64,000 bases of DNA from Hyparrhenia diplandra (lineage: Eukaryota > Streptophyta > Magnoliopsida > Poales > Poaceae), in NCBI GenBank assembly GCA_015847255.1, contig JADLZK010006412.1, positions 1-64,000 of the forward strand. Reading direction: 5' to 3'. Both the position numbers and the translations under genes were made by a program. Of the stretch, positions 1 to 11,582 are shown one piece after another. The notes beneath the pieces were generated by a model that searched no databases, was not told the origin of the DNA, and saw only the letters and a list, made by a program, of their open reading frames with translations. Every line of letters starts with the position of its first letter. Positions within the stretch are counted from its first letter, which is position 1.

Positions 1-119
1 TTGCATGCATCTACTCAGATCACAAGGCAGCGCCGGTGGCCCCGGCCCCGCGCGGGCGCGGCGCACATCGCGCGCGTCCTGCTCGGCGGCATCGCCAGGC
101 CCATCCACGCCGCACCGGC

Positions 120-430
120 GGCCTCCGCCCTGCTCTTTCCCGCCATGGACCTCGCCGCCGGCCACACCTCCCCGTCCGCGCGCTCGTCGGCAGCAAGTGG
201 CGCGCTCGACCTACTCAACGCCTACCCGGCCGCCGACGGGGCCGCCATGGACCTCGCCGTCGTCCACGCCTTCTCGCGCTCGAACTCCAGCGCCGTCGTT
301 GATGGCCAGGGCGGTCTTGACCTCGCCACCGGCCACGCCTGTCGCGCTCGAACTCCAGCACCACCGACCCACCATTGATGGCCAGGTCTGTCTTGACATC
401 GCCGGCGGCCACGCCTTCTCTCATCGCAGC
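120..430. repeat. GC-rich minisatellite, unit about 69-75 bp
   Basis: Four imperfect copies can be seen. Each carries a variant of 'ATGGCC...GACCTCGCC...GGCCACGCC' followed by 'TCGCGCTCGAACTCCAG', with the latter starting near 273 and 342. Open frames exist on both strands because the GC content is very high, and the minus-strand reading repeats a short Val-Lys-Thr-x-Leu-Ala-Ile-Asn-like unit. This could be a fragment of a repetitive host gene captured by the Helitron; no family is recognised. Confidence 0.5.
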
Positions 431-555
431 CGGGAGGAGCGCTCGCCTCGCGGTCGGGCGGAGCTCCTGCTTTGCGACCGCGCCCGGCAGCAGCGGATGG
501 GCCCATGGATGGGTATATAAATATAGATGTGAATGTGAATATAATAATACGTCTT

Positions 556-796
556 TCCCTCCGTCCCAAAATAAACGCAATTCTTTTGATTTTTTAAAAC
601 TATGTTTCACCACTCGTCTTATTCAAAATTTTTATTTAAATTATAAAACAAATTTGATGTTATCAAAATATCGTTTGTGATGTAGTAAGTCATAACAAAA
701 TTAATAATATTTGTAGAAGAAAGTTAAATAAGGACGAAGCGATTCAAACACAGCGGTTTGTAGAAGTCAAAAAATTGCGTTTATTTTTGGGAGGGA
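556..796. repeat. MITE (Stowaway-like, CCCTCCGTCCCAAAATAA ends)
   Basis: The left end reads CCCTCCGTCCCAAAATAAAC and the right end is its inverted partner (GCGTTTATTTTTGGGAGGG). The interior is AT-rich with no coding capacity. A relative in opposite orientation, missing one end, follows at 1338-1515. Confidence 0.75.
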
Positions 797-1308
797 AAAA
801 AATTTTGATGGGGTAATGTTAATATTTATTATTATACGGATATATATGATCAGAAATGACGAGACCATGGGCATTTTGGTAAACACAGGTTCTTGAAAAC
901 TCTAGATACACCCGTATCCAGGTTGGGAACCGAAGGCCTGAAACCACGCGCAAATCAGTATGTTCGTACACCTGTTTCACAGGACACCGGGAAATCAGGG
1001 CAACCCCATTCCCCTTACCGTCGCGCACGTCAACAGCGAGAGCACGACTACCACTCACCGATCCACGGTGCACGGGTTCCACTGACAGGAGCTCAAGATC
1101 TCTTTCATGAGAATTTTTGTTTTAATTTTCTTTCCTCGGCAGAGTTTAATTGAATCTTTATTTTTTTTTCAGGTTTCAAACTTCATCTCATGGTCTACAT
1201 GTGGTCAGCAAGCATTCTTATGGATGAAACTATTTTCCAAAATAGCTATGCATTTTCACATTCTTTTGTAATAGAATCTAAAGATTACCAAGACACCATT
1301 TCATCAAA
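797..1308. other. Helitron interior without recognisable gene
   Basis: Mixed-composition sequence between the MITE and the Helitron terminal hairpin. Short open frames of about 86 codons occur on both strands (around 819-1153), but they show no recognisable domain or start context. Confidence 0.4.
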
Positions 1309-1337
1309 TTCCCGCGCAACGCGCGGAATTCACCTAG

Positions 1338-1515
1338 TTTAACTTTCTTCTACAAATATTATCACTTTTTTGTTATGACTTTACTACATCGCTAACAATA
1401 TTTTAATAACATTTAATTTGTTTTATAATTTAAAAACAAATTTTGAATAAGAGTAGTGGTCAAACATAATTTCTAAAAGTCAAAAAATTGCGTTTATTTT
1501 GGGGGACGGAGGGAG
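1338..1515. repeat. Truncated MITE, target of the Helitron
   Basis: The sequence aligns with the reverse complement of the MITE at 556-796 from about one third of its length to its end (TTGCGTTTATTTTGGGGGACGG, then GAGGGAG). The first 70 or so bases are absent because the Helitron end sits at 1337. Confidence 0.7.
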
Positions 1516-1744
1516 TACTCAAAAGTGTCACTTTGGTTTTTCCGTGCCATTTTGTTTTATCACAGGTTTTATTCAAATATTTTCTACAAATATAATTTAT
1601 TTTGTTATGACTTATTTGTCATTAGAGATATTTTAATGATTATTGATTAAATTTATTATTTGTATAAATTTTTTTTTGAAAAGACGAATAGACAAAATCG
1701 ATGGCCAAAAGTCAAAAGCGACACTTTCATAGGGACGGAGGGAG
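1516..1744. repeat. MITE with one intact CTCCCTCCGTCCC end
   Basis: The right end is intact (AGCGACACTTTCATAGGGACGG, then AGGGAG) and the left end starts inside the element (CTCAAAAGTGTCACTTTGG), abutting the previous MITE. The left 12-15 bases of the terminal repeat are lost or shared with the neighbour. Confidence 0.65.
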
Positions 1745-3932
1745 TATGTATTATTTAAAAAAAAAGACTTAAATGCTTTCATCATTTTCATGTAACTTCC
1801 ATTTTCTCCTTTCACTTTTTATTTAGCCACTAGTATACTCCATGCAAACAACCAGTTTCATTCAGTGGTATCCATTCAAACAACTTTTCATGTTTATCTT
1901 AGAAACTAGGAAGAAGGCATTGTTTAAGGTTTTAATTTTAATCACTAAGAGTCGTAATCACAATTAGCTTTGTAGGACATTCATTTTCTCCAGTTGAGAA
2001 ATGTGCTGCAAATTTTCAGCATTCTAGAATCCAACGTTGTGCAAAGGTCCCTGATAGATCAGATGGTCACGAAGATCTTAAATGCATGAAACTAAGAATA
2101 TATTCATTAGCATATATATTATTTAACCTTATGTTTAGACTCAATGGTGAACTAATAATGAACAAAATATGTTGCACAGGTTACAACTTTTTGGTAATGG
2201 CATAAAAGATAAATAGAGAAAGTCCTTGGTAGATGATTTAATCCCTTTAACTTTTTTGTGGGCTCCTGATAGTGAGATGAATTTGAAGTGTTACCTACAT
2301 TAAGGGTTAGTATCATATAAATATTAGATATTAGACTTGATTGAGTCTTTGGATCTGTATTGTTTTATAATTATTTGTGAAATACTTACTCTTTCTTTTG
2401 TTGTTTGCATTGAGCATCAATTGGATCCGCTTGATTGACATCGAGCTTTCTTTTTGTCGGTGAGCTGCAATGAAATTGAAGAAATTTTTAGGTGATGTGA
2501 GATTGGCTTAAGATGATTGGTGCTCAAATATCTAAATTTCTTAGGAGAAGATAAAGAGTTATATATCAACTGCTTTTGTATAGTAGAACAACAGCTAAAT
2601 CAGATAAATTGTGAGGCTTGCTTTTGTATTGTACAACAACTAAATCGGATAATTCATATCTTAAGGAAAATATGTTATTGAACGGTTATGAAGCTTGCTG
2701 AAAATTACAATGGTTGTCTCAAAAATGTTCTAGCACTAATATAGGGGAGTCATGTTTTTGGCAATAGCTATATACTGAGGATGCCAATAATCTGTAATGG
2801 CTCAGTTAAATGAGCATTCGAGAGCATCGCTTGGCTCCATAACATCGATGGAGCTAGTTTGGAGAAAAAAAAAAAAATGTATCTATTTGTGCACAACATA
2901 GATGGAGCTAGATATTGGTGCCTTGGTTAAACTCATAGGATGGTGGTTTTGTGTCCAGATACCTCCACACAAAACCAAAATCATTTGTATCTGAATGCTA
3001 GGATGCCAGAAAGATGAATGAAACCAAGAACAGTTTTGATGACACTATGAAGCAAAGTGCAGTTCTCAATTCAGTGCCTGGCTATGGTGTTGTCAGCAAT
3101 ATAAACATATGTTATTCATATCTTAAAGCTAGACGAGGTGCCCGTCAACATTAAACCTTTATTTGCACTTGCTAGGACACTGCGGGTAGTAATTGGAAGA
3201 GACCAAGAGATGCACCAAACAACATCTAAGCTGCTATAGACAGATGGCTAACACAGAATGAATTCTATAGTTGGATTTGAATATCAGTCAGCTACTTCTA
3301 AAAAAGCGAGACGTAACAGAGTGAACATACCCAACTGCGTAATTGTTGAAAGGATCTACAAAAGAACAAAGGTAGGATGTACTAATGAAAGTTTTGTTTA
3401 GCTCTGAGTAGAGGACATCAAGTTGCTAGAGAATCTGAAACTACAGTGGAACCGTTACTCTGAACAATCTAGCAGCAAGAGATTAAAATCTGCGCATTCA
3501 CTACTTACATGACATCCATGCAAGCACAAAGGTGGTTTATCGAGTTCGAATAAATAAATGATCAATCAGTTAAGCATGTATTTTTTCAAAAAAAAAAAAA
3601 AAAAAAAAAAAAAAAACAACAGCTATGCTGAACTTTTTTTTCTATAGTGGATAGTGGTAACAACTTATTCAAACTCTGATATCAGATATCATATCCTCAA
3701 CAATTTATTTAATTTAAATATTGTATTTTTTACTCTTCAACACATGAGCAAAAGAACACATTTCAATATATCAAAAATATTCAGGTGCCTCATATATGAA
3801 CAACCTATGGCTACAGGCTACTATACACCCCTTAATTTGGCAGGAGCCTTAGCATTAGCACGGTAAAGCTTAATCACATCATATAACTACACCACCATTA
3901 TTGCTTCTGTTGCTAGCTTGCAAATGCTTTAT
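1745..3932. other. AT-rich intergenic stretch
   Basis: No convincing gene. It contains a poly-A run near 3590-3617 and short open frames only (the longest is about 70 codons near 3654-3866). Codon-like structure, splice patterns and domain motifs were looked for and not found. Confidence 0.5.
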
Positions 3933-4562
3933 TTTTTTATTATTTTTTTTTTGAGACCACGCCGTTCTTGTTTTTTCATTAAGCAGAATAAAGTTCAAAA
4001 CAAAGTTTAGGCATGGTAACCATAGGTTACCAAAGCAAGACCTACTTCTACTGGATCCACCGCCTAGGATTACATTGTAAACAACTTGCGACTAAAATGA
4101 AGACAGGAAGAAAACCACTACAAGCAAACTACAAGCCTGCCCACGCCAGCAGCTCGGCGAGGGCCTGTTGCCAACCAAGCACCAAGCTGAAGCCTGCTCC
4201 TTGATTGTTGCCGCCAGCTCCAATGGCGAGGCCGCAGTACCACGAACGTCCTTGCGTTGCGCTCCTTCCAAAGAAGCCAACCCACAAGGAAGAAGGTCTA
4301 ATCAAAGCCACGTCGAATAGACTTCGGTATTAGTTTCCTCGTGCGCAACCACCATTCCAAGAAGTTCTCCTCGAAACCATGACAGCGGGTAGGAGCTGCA
4401 GCCTTTGTAAGACGATGTTCCAAACTTGCCTGGGTAGGAACAGCCCAAGATGATATGATGGATCGTCTCAGCTTCTTGGTCACAGAAGATACAACGGTCA
4501 GAGTCTTGTAGCCCATGACGATATCGGCGTGCCGCCGTCCAGCATCTTCCATGCAAGGCGAG
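3933..4562 (-). mobile_element. 5'-truncated LINE (L1-type) retrotransposon
   Basis: Read on the minus strand, the segment encodes the end of a LINE ORF2. A zinc-binding zf-RVT type motif (DRCIFCDQEAETIHHIILGC) lies at about 4430-4510, followed by a Leu/Trp-rich C-terminus with frameshifts. It then runs into a 3' end with an oligo-A stretch, seen as poly-T at about 3933-3950 on the plus strand. It is flanked by a perfect 13-bp direct repeat GCAAATGCTTTAT at 3920-3932 and 4563-4575, the target-site duplication expected for target-primed reverse transcription. The reverse transcriptase and endonuclease domains are missing because of 5' truncation. Confidence 0.85.
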
Positions 4563-4575
4563 GCAAATGCTTTAT

Positions 4576-5340
4576 AAGTTTGTGTCTAAAATAGACATGC
4601 TCTCATAACATATTTGGCAACTAACATGCCCTTTTCTATAAATCAAAGATGAACTTTATACAGACATGGTGATAAAGAAAATACCAAAAGCCAGAGATAT
4701 CATTAAACGACACACAATGACAATATACAAAGGAATATTTTCGAGAGGAACCTGATATGAAGAGTGAACACCTCAATGATTATGCATGGACTTTGAAGAG
4801 ATGTGTAGCGTAAGAATTGGTAACAATGAAGAAGTTTATGACTCTGCATGATGTAACCTGCATAAAATTAGAGGGTAATTGCACATGAGCGTGATGGTGA
4901 ATATTTCGAAATTGAGAATACGACACAATAGAAGAAAAAGGGCACTTGTGCCTGCAATGGGGAAGAGAATCTGAGAGGACATGGAGTACCATATAAATCC
5001 TAGAGGGCATGAAATTAATTAGGATTAATCGATCATCAATGACAGCATGGGCGTAAACAAAGGAAGGATTCGGTAGCAACAGTAAATCACCTAACCTGCA
5101 AAATCGATTCACTATATTAGCAAATCACCTAACCAAATTTGTATGACATTTTAAATGAATGGCTTTCCTCCCCCGCTGCCCCCTAGAATCCGAAAAGGAA
5201 CCCTAACCCTAGCAAATTTGGTTATTTGAACACAAATAGTATCTCCATAACCAAATATCATGTCAAAATCTGATTTAGGATCCATCTTTCAAATTAACCT
5301 TGGCAAGCTTATAAACTGATCCTTCACCCCATGAGACCCA
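4576..5340. other. AT-rich intergenic stretch
   Basis: No gene seen. A minus-strand open frame of 110 codons (4780-5112) has no recognisable domain and no supporting context. Confidence 0.4.
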
Positions 5341-5481
5341 GGCCTTGTTTAGATGTCGAGAAAAATTTGCAAAAAAAGCACCGTTAGAATTTTCAGAGCA
5401 TAATCTTAGCACGCGTTTCGTTTGTTTGTGGTAAATATTATCCTACCATGGGGTAACTAGGCTCAAAAAATTGTCTCGCAA
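5341..5481. repeat. MITE, left half (GGCCTTGTTTAGATG end)
   Basis: The start GGCCTTGTTTAGATGTCGAG and the interior 'GGCTCAAAAAATTGTCTCGCAATGTA' segments are typical of a common grass MITE. The right half continues at 9204 with TCTAAACTGTGTAATTAG. The two halves are separated by an LTR element. Both outer ends are flanked by CCA (5338-5340 and 9351-9353). Confidence 0.75.
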
Positions 5482-6250
5482 TGTACACCGCCACAGACCG
5501 GTTCGATTCCGGCGTGACACGTGGTATTTCTAGTACGCGTTGGGGCGGCATAGCCGGGGCGGCGATCGACGGCGTGGCGATGTGGATGATGGCGAGGGCC
5601 GGCGGCGATCGTGAGGTAGGAGATGACGATGATTACGCATCGCAGTCCTGGGGCGGTGACGAGGGACGACGCAGGGGCCGGGGAGAGAGAGAGAGAGGAA
5701 GGAGGGGCGGCGCTGTGGTGGAGGCGCGGCGACGGCGCGCGGCGGCGCGTGGGCGGGCGCGGGGCGGCGCTGTGTCATACTGGCCGCGGCGGGCGGCGTG
5801 GTGGCGGCGTGCCAGCCGGCGCAGCGGCGGGCGGCCATGGCGACGTGCGTGGGGAAGGGAGAGAGAGAGAGAGAGAGAGAGAGAGCCTAGGCCGGGGCGA
5901 GAGAGCTGAAACCCGTTGGGAGTTACCCTTTATTTTTTTCTTCTTGAGATTCAGCGACTACATGCCCCTTGTATTTATAGTACGAGGGGAGACTTACATG
6001 CTAAGAAAGATCTAGAGGTTTCCTTATAGATTGAAATTCCTCTTTTACAAGCAATCTATTTATTCCCTATTTTATTCCTATCTTTATTCCCTAAATATTC
6101 CCGACTTAAGTGCGAAGCAACCGACGTGGCGTGTTTTACGGCGGACGATGGCGTGCCCGGCCGGCGCCGTGGGGGGCCTTGGGCCCCTAGTCGGCGCTTG
6201 GGCCCCCTTGTTGGGCCCTTCTCTCGGCGGTGCTCCTTTGGTTCATGACA
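5482..6250 (-). repeat. LTR of element 1 (3' LTR)
   Basis: It shares its R/U5-like block (AAGAAAGATCTAGAGGTTTCC, then TTTTACAAGCAATCTATTTATT) and its end (GTTCATGACA) with the copy at 8481-9203. A GA dinucleotide run lies near 5861-5884. Confidence 0.75.
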
Positions 6251-8480
6251 TTTCTCTCCCTTTCGCTGACCCGCGCATCCTCGTCTTTGCGCCGCTCGCG
6301 ACCGTTGTCGTTGTTGATGAGCTGGGCGAAGGTGGAGATGTTGACCTTTGCTGGTTGGAGAACATCCTGTAGCACCTTTGATAAGGCCGTGGACGTAGTA
6401 GCGATGGTTGCCGAGGGAGACAATCTCCATTGCCGGGCGCCCAAGTTATTGCTCCTGGTTGGAGCTTGATGGTTCTGGCGATGCGATGTAGGTTGTCGAT
6501 CAATTAGGTGTTGCGGTGTGATGAAGGATGGAGCCTCCGGGGTAGCGACGAAGTCGACGAGGTAGGGGTTGATGTGGGTGGCATGTACCTCATGTCGCCG
6601 TCGGTGAAGCCTCGCAAGTCGAAGCTTGCCGGAGACCTCATAAGACAGGAGCGCCGAACCGGTGGGTGAATTGCATCATCATGCCCAACATGTAGGGCAC
6701 CTCACGGTGCATTGTCGCCCAAGGCTTGTTGGCGTAGTCGCATCGAGCGTAGATGTCGCCGCGCGTAATGAGGGAACCAAGCGATTTGGCTCAGAAGTCG
6801 TTCTAGGCCGCCATAGCCTTGTTGTCGATGGCGTGATGGTTGTTGCTTGGCGCCGTGGTGTCCAGTAAGCCCATGTTCCCGATGGAGGTGTCGGGGCCAT
6901 AGGTGTAGTCGATCAATGCGTCGTTCCGTCGAGGTAGCGCCGAAGTAGTCGTTGGTGTTGCCATTGATGGGCAGCTTGAAGCCGCGCGAGGAAGACACCG
7001 TGTGGAGGTGTCCCAGTACTCCCTTGTCGTCTGGGTTGGCATGTAGACGAACCAGAGAAGGAGGAGTGCCGCTCTTGTCAGAAGTATAGCGGTGTACACG
7101 ATGTTCTGCTGGCGATGGTGCTGATGGTGGCGCCTTTCTTTGGGCGAAGTTTGCACGATGGTGTTCTCCACCATTGTTGATGTCGGGAGGATGTCCGGCA
7201 GGTGTAGCGGATTGTTGTTGTCGTATGTCGGCCATTGAACGACCGTCTCGTTGGTGGCGCCCGGGGAGACGTCGGTGTTCTCATCCGTGGCGGCGTCCAT
7301 TGGGTTGACGTCATGGCTGCTTGGGATTGTCGGCGTTGGTGGCTAGGGGTCGTGCGTTGTTCGTGCCCTTGTAGTTGTTGTCGGATGTCGGGGAGGGTCG
7401 TCATCGGCGTTGGCGTCCGTGAGGGCGTCGTTGACGCTCGAGGAGGTGTCGCTGTTCCCTCCTTTGGGGCGCCGTTGTTGTCGTCGATGGTGCCGGTGTC
7501 GAAGACGTCATGGTTGACGACGCCGAGCGGCATCGTTGTAGCATGGGTGGTAGAGGTAGAAGCTCCCTATTGAATGGGATGGACTTGCCCGGTGACTGTG
7601 GAGCGTGTGATGTCCTGGTCGGCGAAGGTGTTGTCGTCGTTGTTGTTCACGTACCGGGTGTTGTCGGGATGTCGCATCGGCGACGTCGATGTTGACGTCG
7701 GTTGGCGTCGATGTGTCACCCATAGTGACGTTGGTGTTGTCGTTGACGCCGAGGACGTCAAGGTTGGCGACGTCGTGGTCGTTCGGGTCGATGTTGTTGG
7801 GGGCGCCTTGGAGGCGTTGTCGATGTCGATGACGCCGAGTTGAGATTGGCGACGCCGGCGCCGACGTTGGGCGACGTCGTTGTGTTGCTCTTGATGGTGA
7901 TTGCGTGGATGCTCCCGGTGTTCCCAAAGGTCGAGAAGATGTTGATGGCATAGGAACTTATCTCATGATCGTCGTTGGAGCCTCACGACGTTGGCCTAGT
8001 TGGGTAGGCTTTTCGTCGGCGGCGGTGGACGCCGGTGGTAGCCTCGATCTGATCTGAATCGAGCGCGACGGGCGGGTGCGTCCTTGGGGTATGCGTACTC
8101 GTTGCTTGCAAATTACCGATCTTGGAGGGTGGCGAGGCGGCCCTGTGGGCGGCGATGTCGCCGTCGGTGGCGCCCATGGCGGCGTCGTCGATGGCGAAGA
8201 TGACGTCGGGCGCGCGACGTCGGACGGCAAGGCCGGCGTCTTTGCGGTATTCTTCTTGTCGTGGCCACGGGGTTCGTACCGTGGATGTGGAGGACGGCGT
8301 TGTCATGGACCGTGGTAGCTTGTTGTCCGGCCAATTTGCTCCGGCATCCAAAGATGCGACCGCTTCGTAGTCGTCGAAGATGGTTTGGAGCTTCTCCATG
8401 AACGCGATTGTCCACTTGGCTGGGGTGGTGGTCGTCGGAAGCCATCGGTGGTGGGGAATCATCCTGGTCTCCGGATACCA
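6251..8480 (-). pseudogene. Interior of element 1; gag-like or captured coding remnant
   Basis: Starting from the right, the minus strand has a leader GGTATCCGGAGACC and then ATGGCTTCC near 8440-8446. From there an open frame runs to about 8113. A second frame, open from 8462 to 7983, carries a plausible protein segment (FMEKLQTIFDDYEAVASL). The rest is GC-rich with many GACGTC-type hexamers, which keeps several frames open by chance. No protein family is recognised. It could be a decayed gag or a captured host gene fragment. Confidence 0.4.
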
Positions 8481-9203
8481 GGTATCAAAGGCATCGGTTC
8501 GATTCGGGCGTGACGCGTGGCTGCCGGTAGCGTTAGGGCGCGGGCGGTAAAGAAGCGGGGGCGATCGGCCACGTGGACGATGTGGATGGCGAGGGCGGCG
8601 ATGATCGGTGAGGTTGGAGATGACGGCGATGATGGACGCACCGCGGCTCGAGGCGGTGACGAGGGGACTACGAGGCCGCGGGAGAGAGAAGGAGGAAGCG
8701 GGGCGGGGCGGCGGGTGGAGCGGGCGGCCGTGGCGCGTGGGCGCGGTGTGGTCGGGCGTGACGGTGGCGTGGGGCGCGTGGCGGCGTGTAGCGGCGCGGG
8801 CGTCGGGTGGCGGGGTGCACGGGGAAAGGGAGAGAGAGAGAGCCTATGGTGGAGAGAAATAAAACCGTTGGGAGTTACCCCTTTATTTTTCTTCTTGAGA
8901 TTCAACCGACTACATGCCCCTTATATTTATAGTCCGAGGGGCGATTTGCATGCTAAGAAAGATCTAGAGGTTTCCTTATAGATTGGAAATCCTCTTTTAC
9001 AAGCAATCTATTTATTCCTATCTTTATTCCCTAAATATTCTCGACTTAATTGCGAAGCAACCGACGTGGACGATGTTTTACGGCGGACGATGGCGACGGC
9101 CGGCCGAGGAGGGCGCGCAAGCGCCAGGGCCTTGGGCCCTAGTCGGCGCTTGGGCTCCCCTTTGTTGGGCCCTTCTCCGGCGGTGCTCCTTTGGTTCATG
9201 ACA
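8481..9203 (-). repeat. LTR of element 1 (5' LTR)
   Basis: Matches 5482-6250 over most of its length and ends in GGTTCATGACA. The first bases (GGTATC) have lost the canonical TG. The minus-strand TATA-like box is at about 8925. Confidence 0.75.
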
Positions 9204-9350
9204 ACATCTAAACTGTGTAATTAGTTATCTTTTTATCTATATTTTATCTTTTCGAACATATGACTTTTAGTGTATTTAATGTGATGTGATGGAGAAAGAG
9301 TGGAAAAATTTGGAAGTTGGGTTAGAAATTTTAGCCATCTAAACAAGGCC
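9204..9350. repeat. MITE, right half (CATCTAAACAAGGCC end)
   Basis: Contains TCTAAACTGTGTAATTAG and the inverted terminal sequence CATCTAAACAAGGCC, the partner of the left half at 5341. Confidence 0.75.
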
Positions 9351-9654
9351 CCATTCAAAAATGCGAATTTCTCCTCACCAGAATCACATCCATTGTGAGC
9401 TCCATCAATTCCGAGAGAAATGATAATTCTGAATTCCAACACGTTACACGTATCTATCTAGAGATATGAGGCTGCCTGGCCAAGACGGGCTCCCAGCGCG
9501 GCCACGGTGTCCGAAAAATTTGGGCCGCTGTGATCTAGATCCTTGGACGGGAGCGCGCTGACTCTGCCCTGTGCACGGGAGTCCAGTCCGGTCAGCGGAT
9601 GTACAGGCCGTACGCGCGGCGCTGTCATCCCCTCGTTGGTTCGTTCCGCGCGCT

Positions 9655-9850
9655 GTCGAGCACGGGTTGGCCACCGTCGTCCAGGCCCGGCTGCAGCGGT
9701 GCCGCGTTTCCGGGCGGTTCGCAGGGTCTGTGTGCGTGGTTGTTGCCTGCTGGTTGGCCACCGTCCGTTGGGCCCCACGCCGTCGTAAGGTCTGCGTGCG
9801 TCGTTGTCGCCTGCTGGTTGGCCACCGTCCGCCGGGCGTCCGTCGGGCGG
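9655..9850. repeat. Tandem repeat, about 64-bp unit
   Basis: Two good copies of 'GTCTGYGTGCGTSGTTGT' followed by 'CCTGCTGGTTGGCCACCGTCC' start near 9726 and 9790. A partial third shares GGTTGGCCACCGTC near 9667. It lies upstream of the Helitron coding part and may be promoter sequence. Confidence 0.55.
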
Positions 9851-11582
9851 ACGCTTTCTCGCTGCGGTGGCGCTGTCCGGCGGGCCCCGTATCTTGGATT
9901 TGCCGCGGTGGCGCAATTCCCGGCCGGTCGCAGGGCGGCGATTGGCTGCCTCGACCGAGGCCAGCTGCAGGGCGGGCGCATTTCCCGTTCGTTCGTAGGC
10001 CAACGGTATGGCCGCCATGGGAGGGGCCCTTCGGGCCGCGCCGGCCGCTGTCGCCTGCTCGGCGGTGGAGAGCGCTTGGCCCCGCTGGCAGTGACTGCTC
10101 AAGGAGCTATAGGTTGCTGCGTCTGCCTGCGGCGGCGACGTGCGTCCGTGCTGCCCGCCTCTGCCGTTGTCGAACGGGCGTTGGTCAAGGGTCCCGGCGG
10201 GGCGTTGTCGGCGACGGATTGGCCGGGTTAGTACGTGCGGGCCCGGAAGGCCGCGGCAGGTCGCGAGGCGCTCCTGACGACCGCGGACGCTGTCGACTTC
10301 CTATTGGCTGTTGCAGGCAGCGGTCCCACTTGACAGCGAGACGTCCGTGGAGAGTGGTTCTCCCCTTCTTAAGGTTTGGATCCGCCCCCAGAAAAAACTT
10401 CTCTCCATTTTCGGTCCGTTGGCTTCCAGGTACGTGCTCTACTGCTCTCCTTCGCCTTCTCCTCTTCCTCGCGGTGCTGTGCGTGATGCGTGCTCTCCTT
10501 CTTCTCTCCCTCCCTCGTCTTGCTCTTGTTCCTCGCAGTGCTATGCGTGATGTCTTTGGGGGTCGCCGTCGTGTCGCAATGTGCGTGCTGATAAGGGTCG
10601 ATGGTGTTTGGAGGATGGTTTGGCTGGGCGTCGATCACCCTGTAGGCGTTCAGGGTTTTGCTTTGGGGACCGACGCGGGGTAGGTGTTTGATGAAATGGC
10701 TGTGCGAGCCCTGATGGTGTTGCAGGTTGGTTTGGTTGGGCGGTGGACCCCACATAGGTGTTCGATGAAATGTCCGCATGATCCGAGCAGGGCGGTGACG
10801 CCTCGACGGAGCGCGACGGCGTCTGGGTGGCTCGCATCACGTTTAGATCGGCTTTGCCAGGAGTCTGGCCACCTTCAGATCCACTTTTTTGAGTGTTCCT
10901 TAATGGCTCTTGTATGCTGAGTGGTCTCTTGTGATTTTTAGAAGAAGGGGGCTATTAATAGTGCTTGCAGATCTTCACCATCTGTGTTGGTAATCGATAA
11001 GGGACCAATTATCTAAGGTAGCTTGGTTTTATGGGAGCCTTGCAGTTCAGTACTAAATGTTTGGAATGATTGTTGATGCTGTCGTGTGGAAATCACAGTG
11101 AGGCACATGGTCTCTATTTTTTCCCTCTTTTCTTTTCTATTAGACTGTACCAGAAAATAGGGACTACGCCTCTTTGTGCAGTCTGATTGTCTGTTGAGAG
11201 AAGTGTCCTTCCTCATTCTTCTTGTCTGAAAATGTTTGCTTGGACACTGCTTGGTTGTGGTAATTATACTGTTCAGCTTGTAAGAGCATAATAAAATTCA
11301 GGGACTTCCATGATGTGCTTGGCCTGTTCTGCCTTTGTTTGCTTATGCCCGCAATTCATTGGCAGGTTTACTCATGTCTTCTAGCTCTGCTGTCCCCTCC
11401 AGCGTCAGGGGTGATGATATAGCGTGTAAGTTGGTGTTTTTTTTGGGTGTGTTTCAAGCGTTTTTGTGCCGCCGGCTAGCACAGCACATGCTCATCCCGT
11501 GTTACTGATTTCGACTGTGTGGTGGATAGCCTCTTCACGCACACGGGGGAGAGGTACAAAGCGAGCGCGGCCTAAACGTCCA
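9851..11582. other. Helitron 5' region, GC-rich then CT-rich leader
   Basis: Very GC-rich up to about 10370, where all frames stay open by chance, then CT-rich leader-like sequence (10440-10540). A further block repeats 'AGGTGTTYGATGAAATG' near 10682 and 10756. No domain is recognised. Confidence 0.45.

Larger units (their letters stand above)
1..1337 (+). mobile_element. Helitron, 3' part (5' end probably outside the window)
   Basis: The segment ends in a Helitron-type 3' terminus: a GC-rich hairpin at about 1309-1328 (CCCGCGC, AA, GCGCGG core) followed by CTAG at 1334-1337 and a T at 1338. Immediately after it a MITE resumes in mid-sequence (1338-1515), as expected for an insertion between A and T inside that MITE. 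The missing left end of that MITE is not found upstream in the window, so the Helitron 5' end probably lies before position 1. The body holds a GC-rich block (1-520), a MITE (556-796) and about 500 bases with no recognisable gene. No Rep or helicase motif is visible, so it is non-autonomous as far as seen. Confidence 0.6.
5482..9203 (-). mobile_element. Non-autonomous LTR retrotransposon (element 1 of a two-member family)
   Basis: Two long terminal repeats (5482-6250 and 8481-9203) flank a 2.2-kb GC-rich interior. Orientation is minus. TATA-like boxes (CTATAAATA) lie on the minus strand near 5970 and 8925, and a GGTATCCGG primer-binding-like leader abuts the right LTR on its inner side. No reverse transcriptase, integrase or protease motif is seen, so it must rely on proteins from elsewhere. 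It is inserted in a MITE whose halves flank it. The target duplication could not be defined cleanly. A relative with the same leader is at 33294-36401. Confidence 0.75.

Noticed and set aside
5481..5909. Open frames of 100-140 codons on both strands in the LTR
   Set aside because: They lie in the GC-rich part of an LTR whose second copy does not keep the same frames.
9571..10683. A 370-codon open frame on the plus strand
   Set aside because: The region is so GC-rich that several frames on both strands stay open. The protein is Arg/Gly/Val-rich without domains and overlaps tandem repeats in the Helitron leader.
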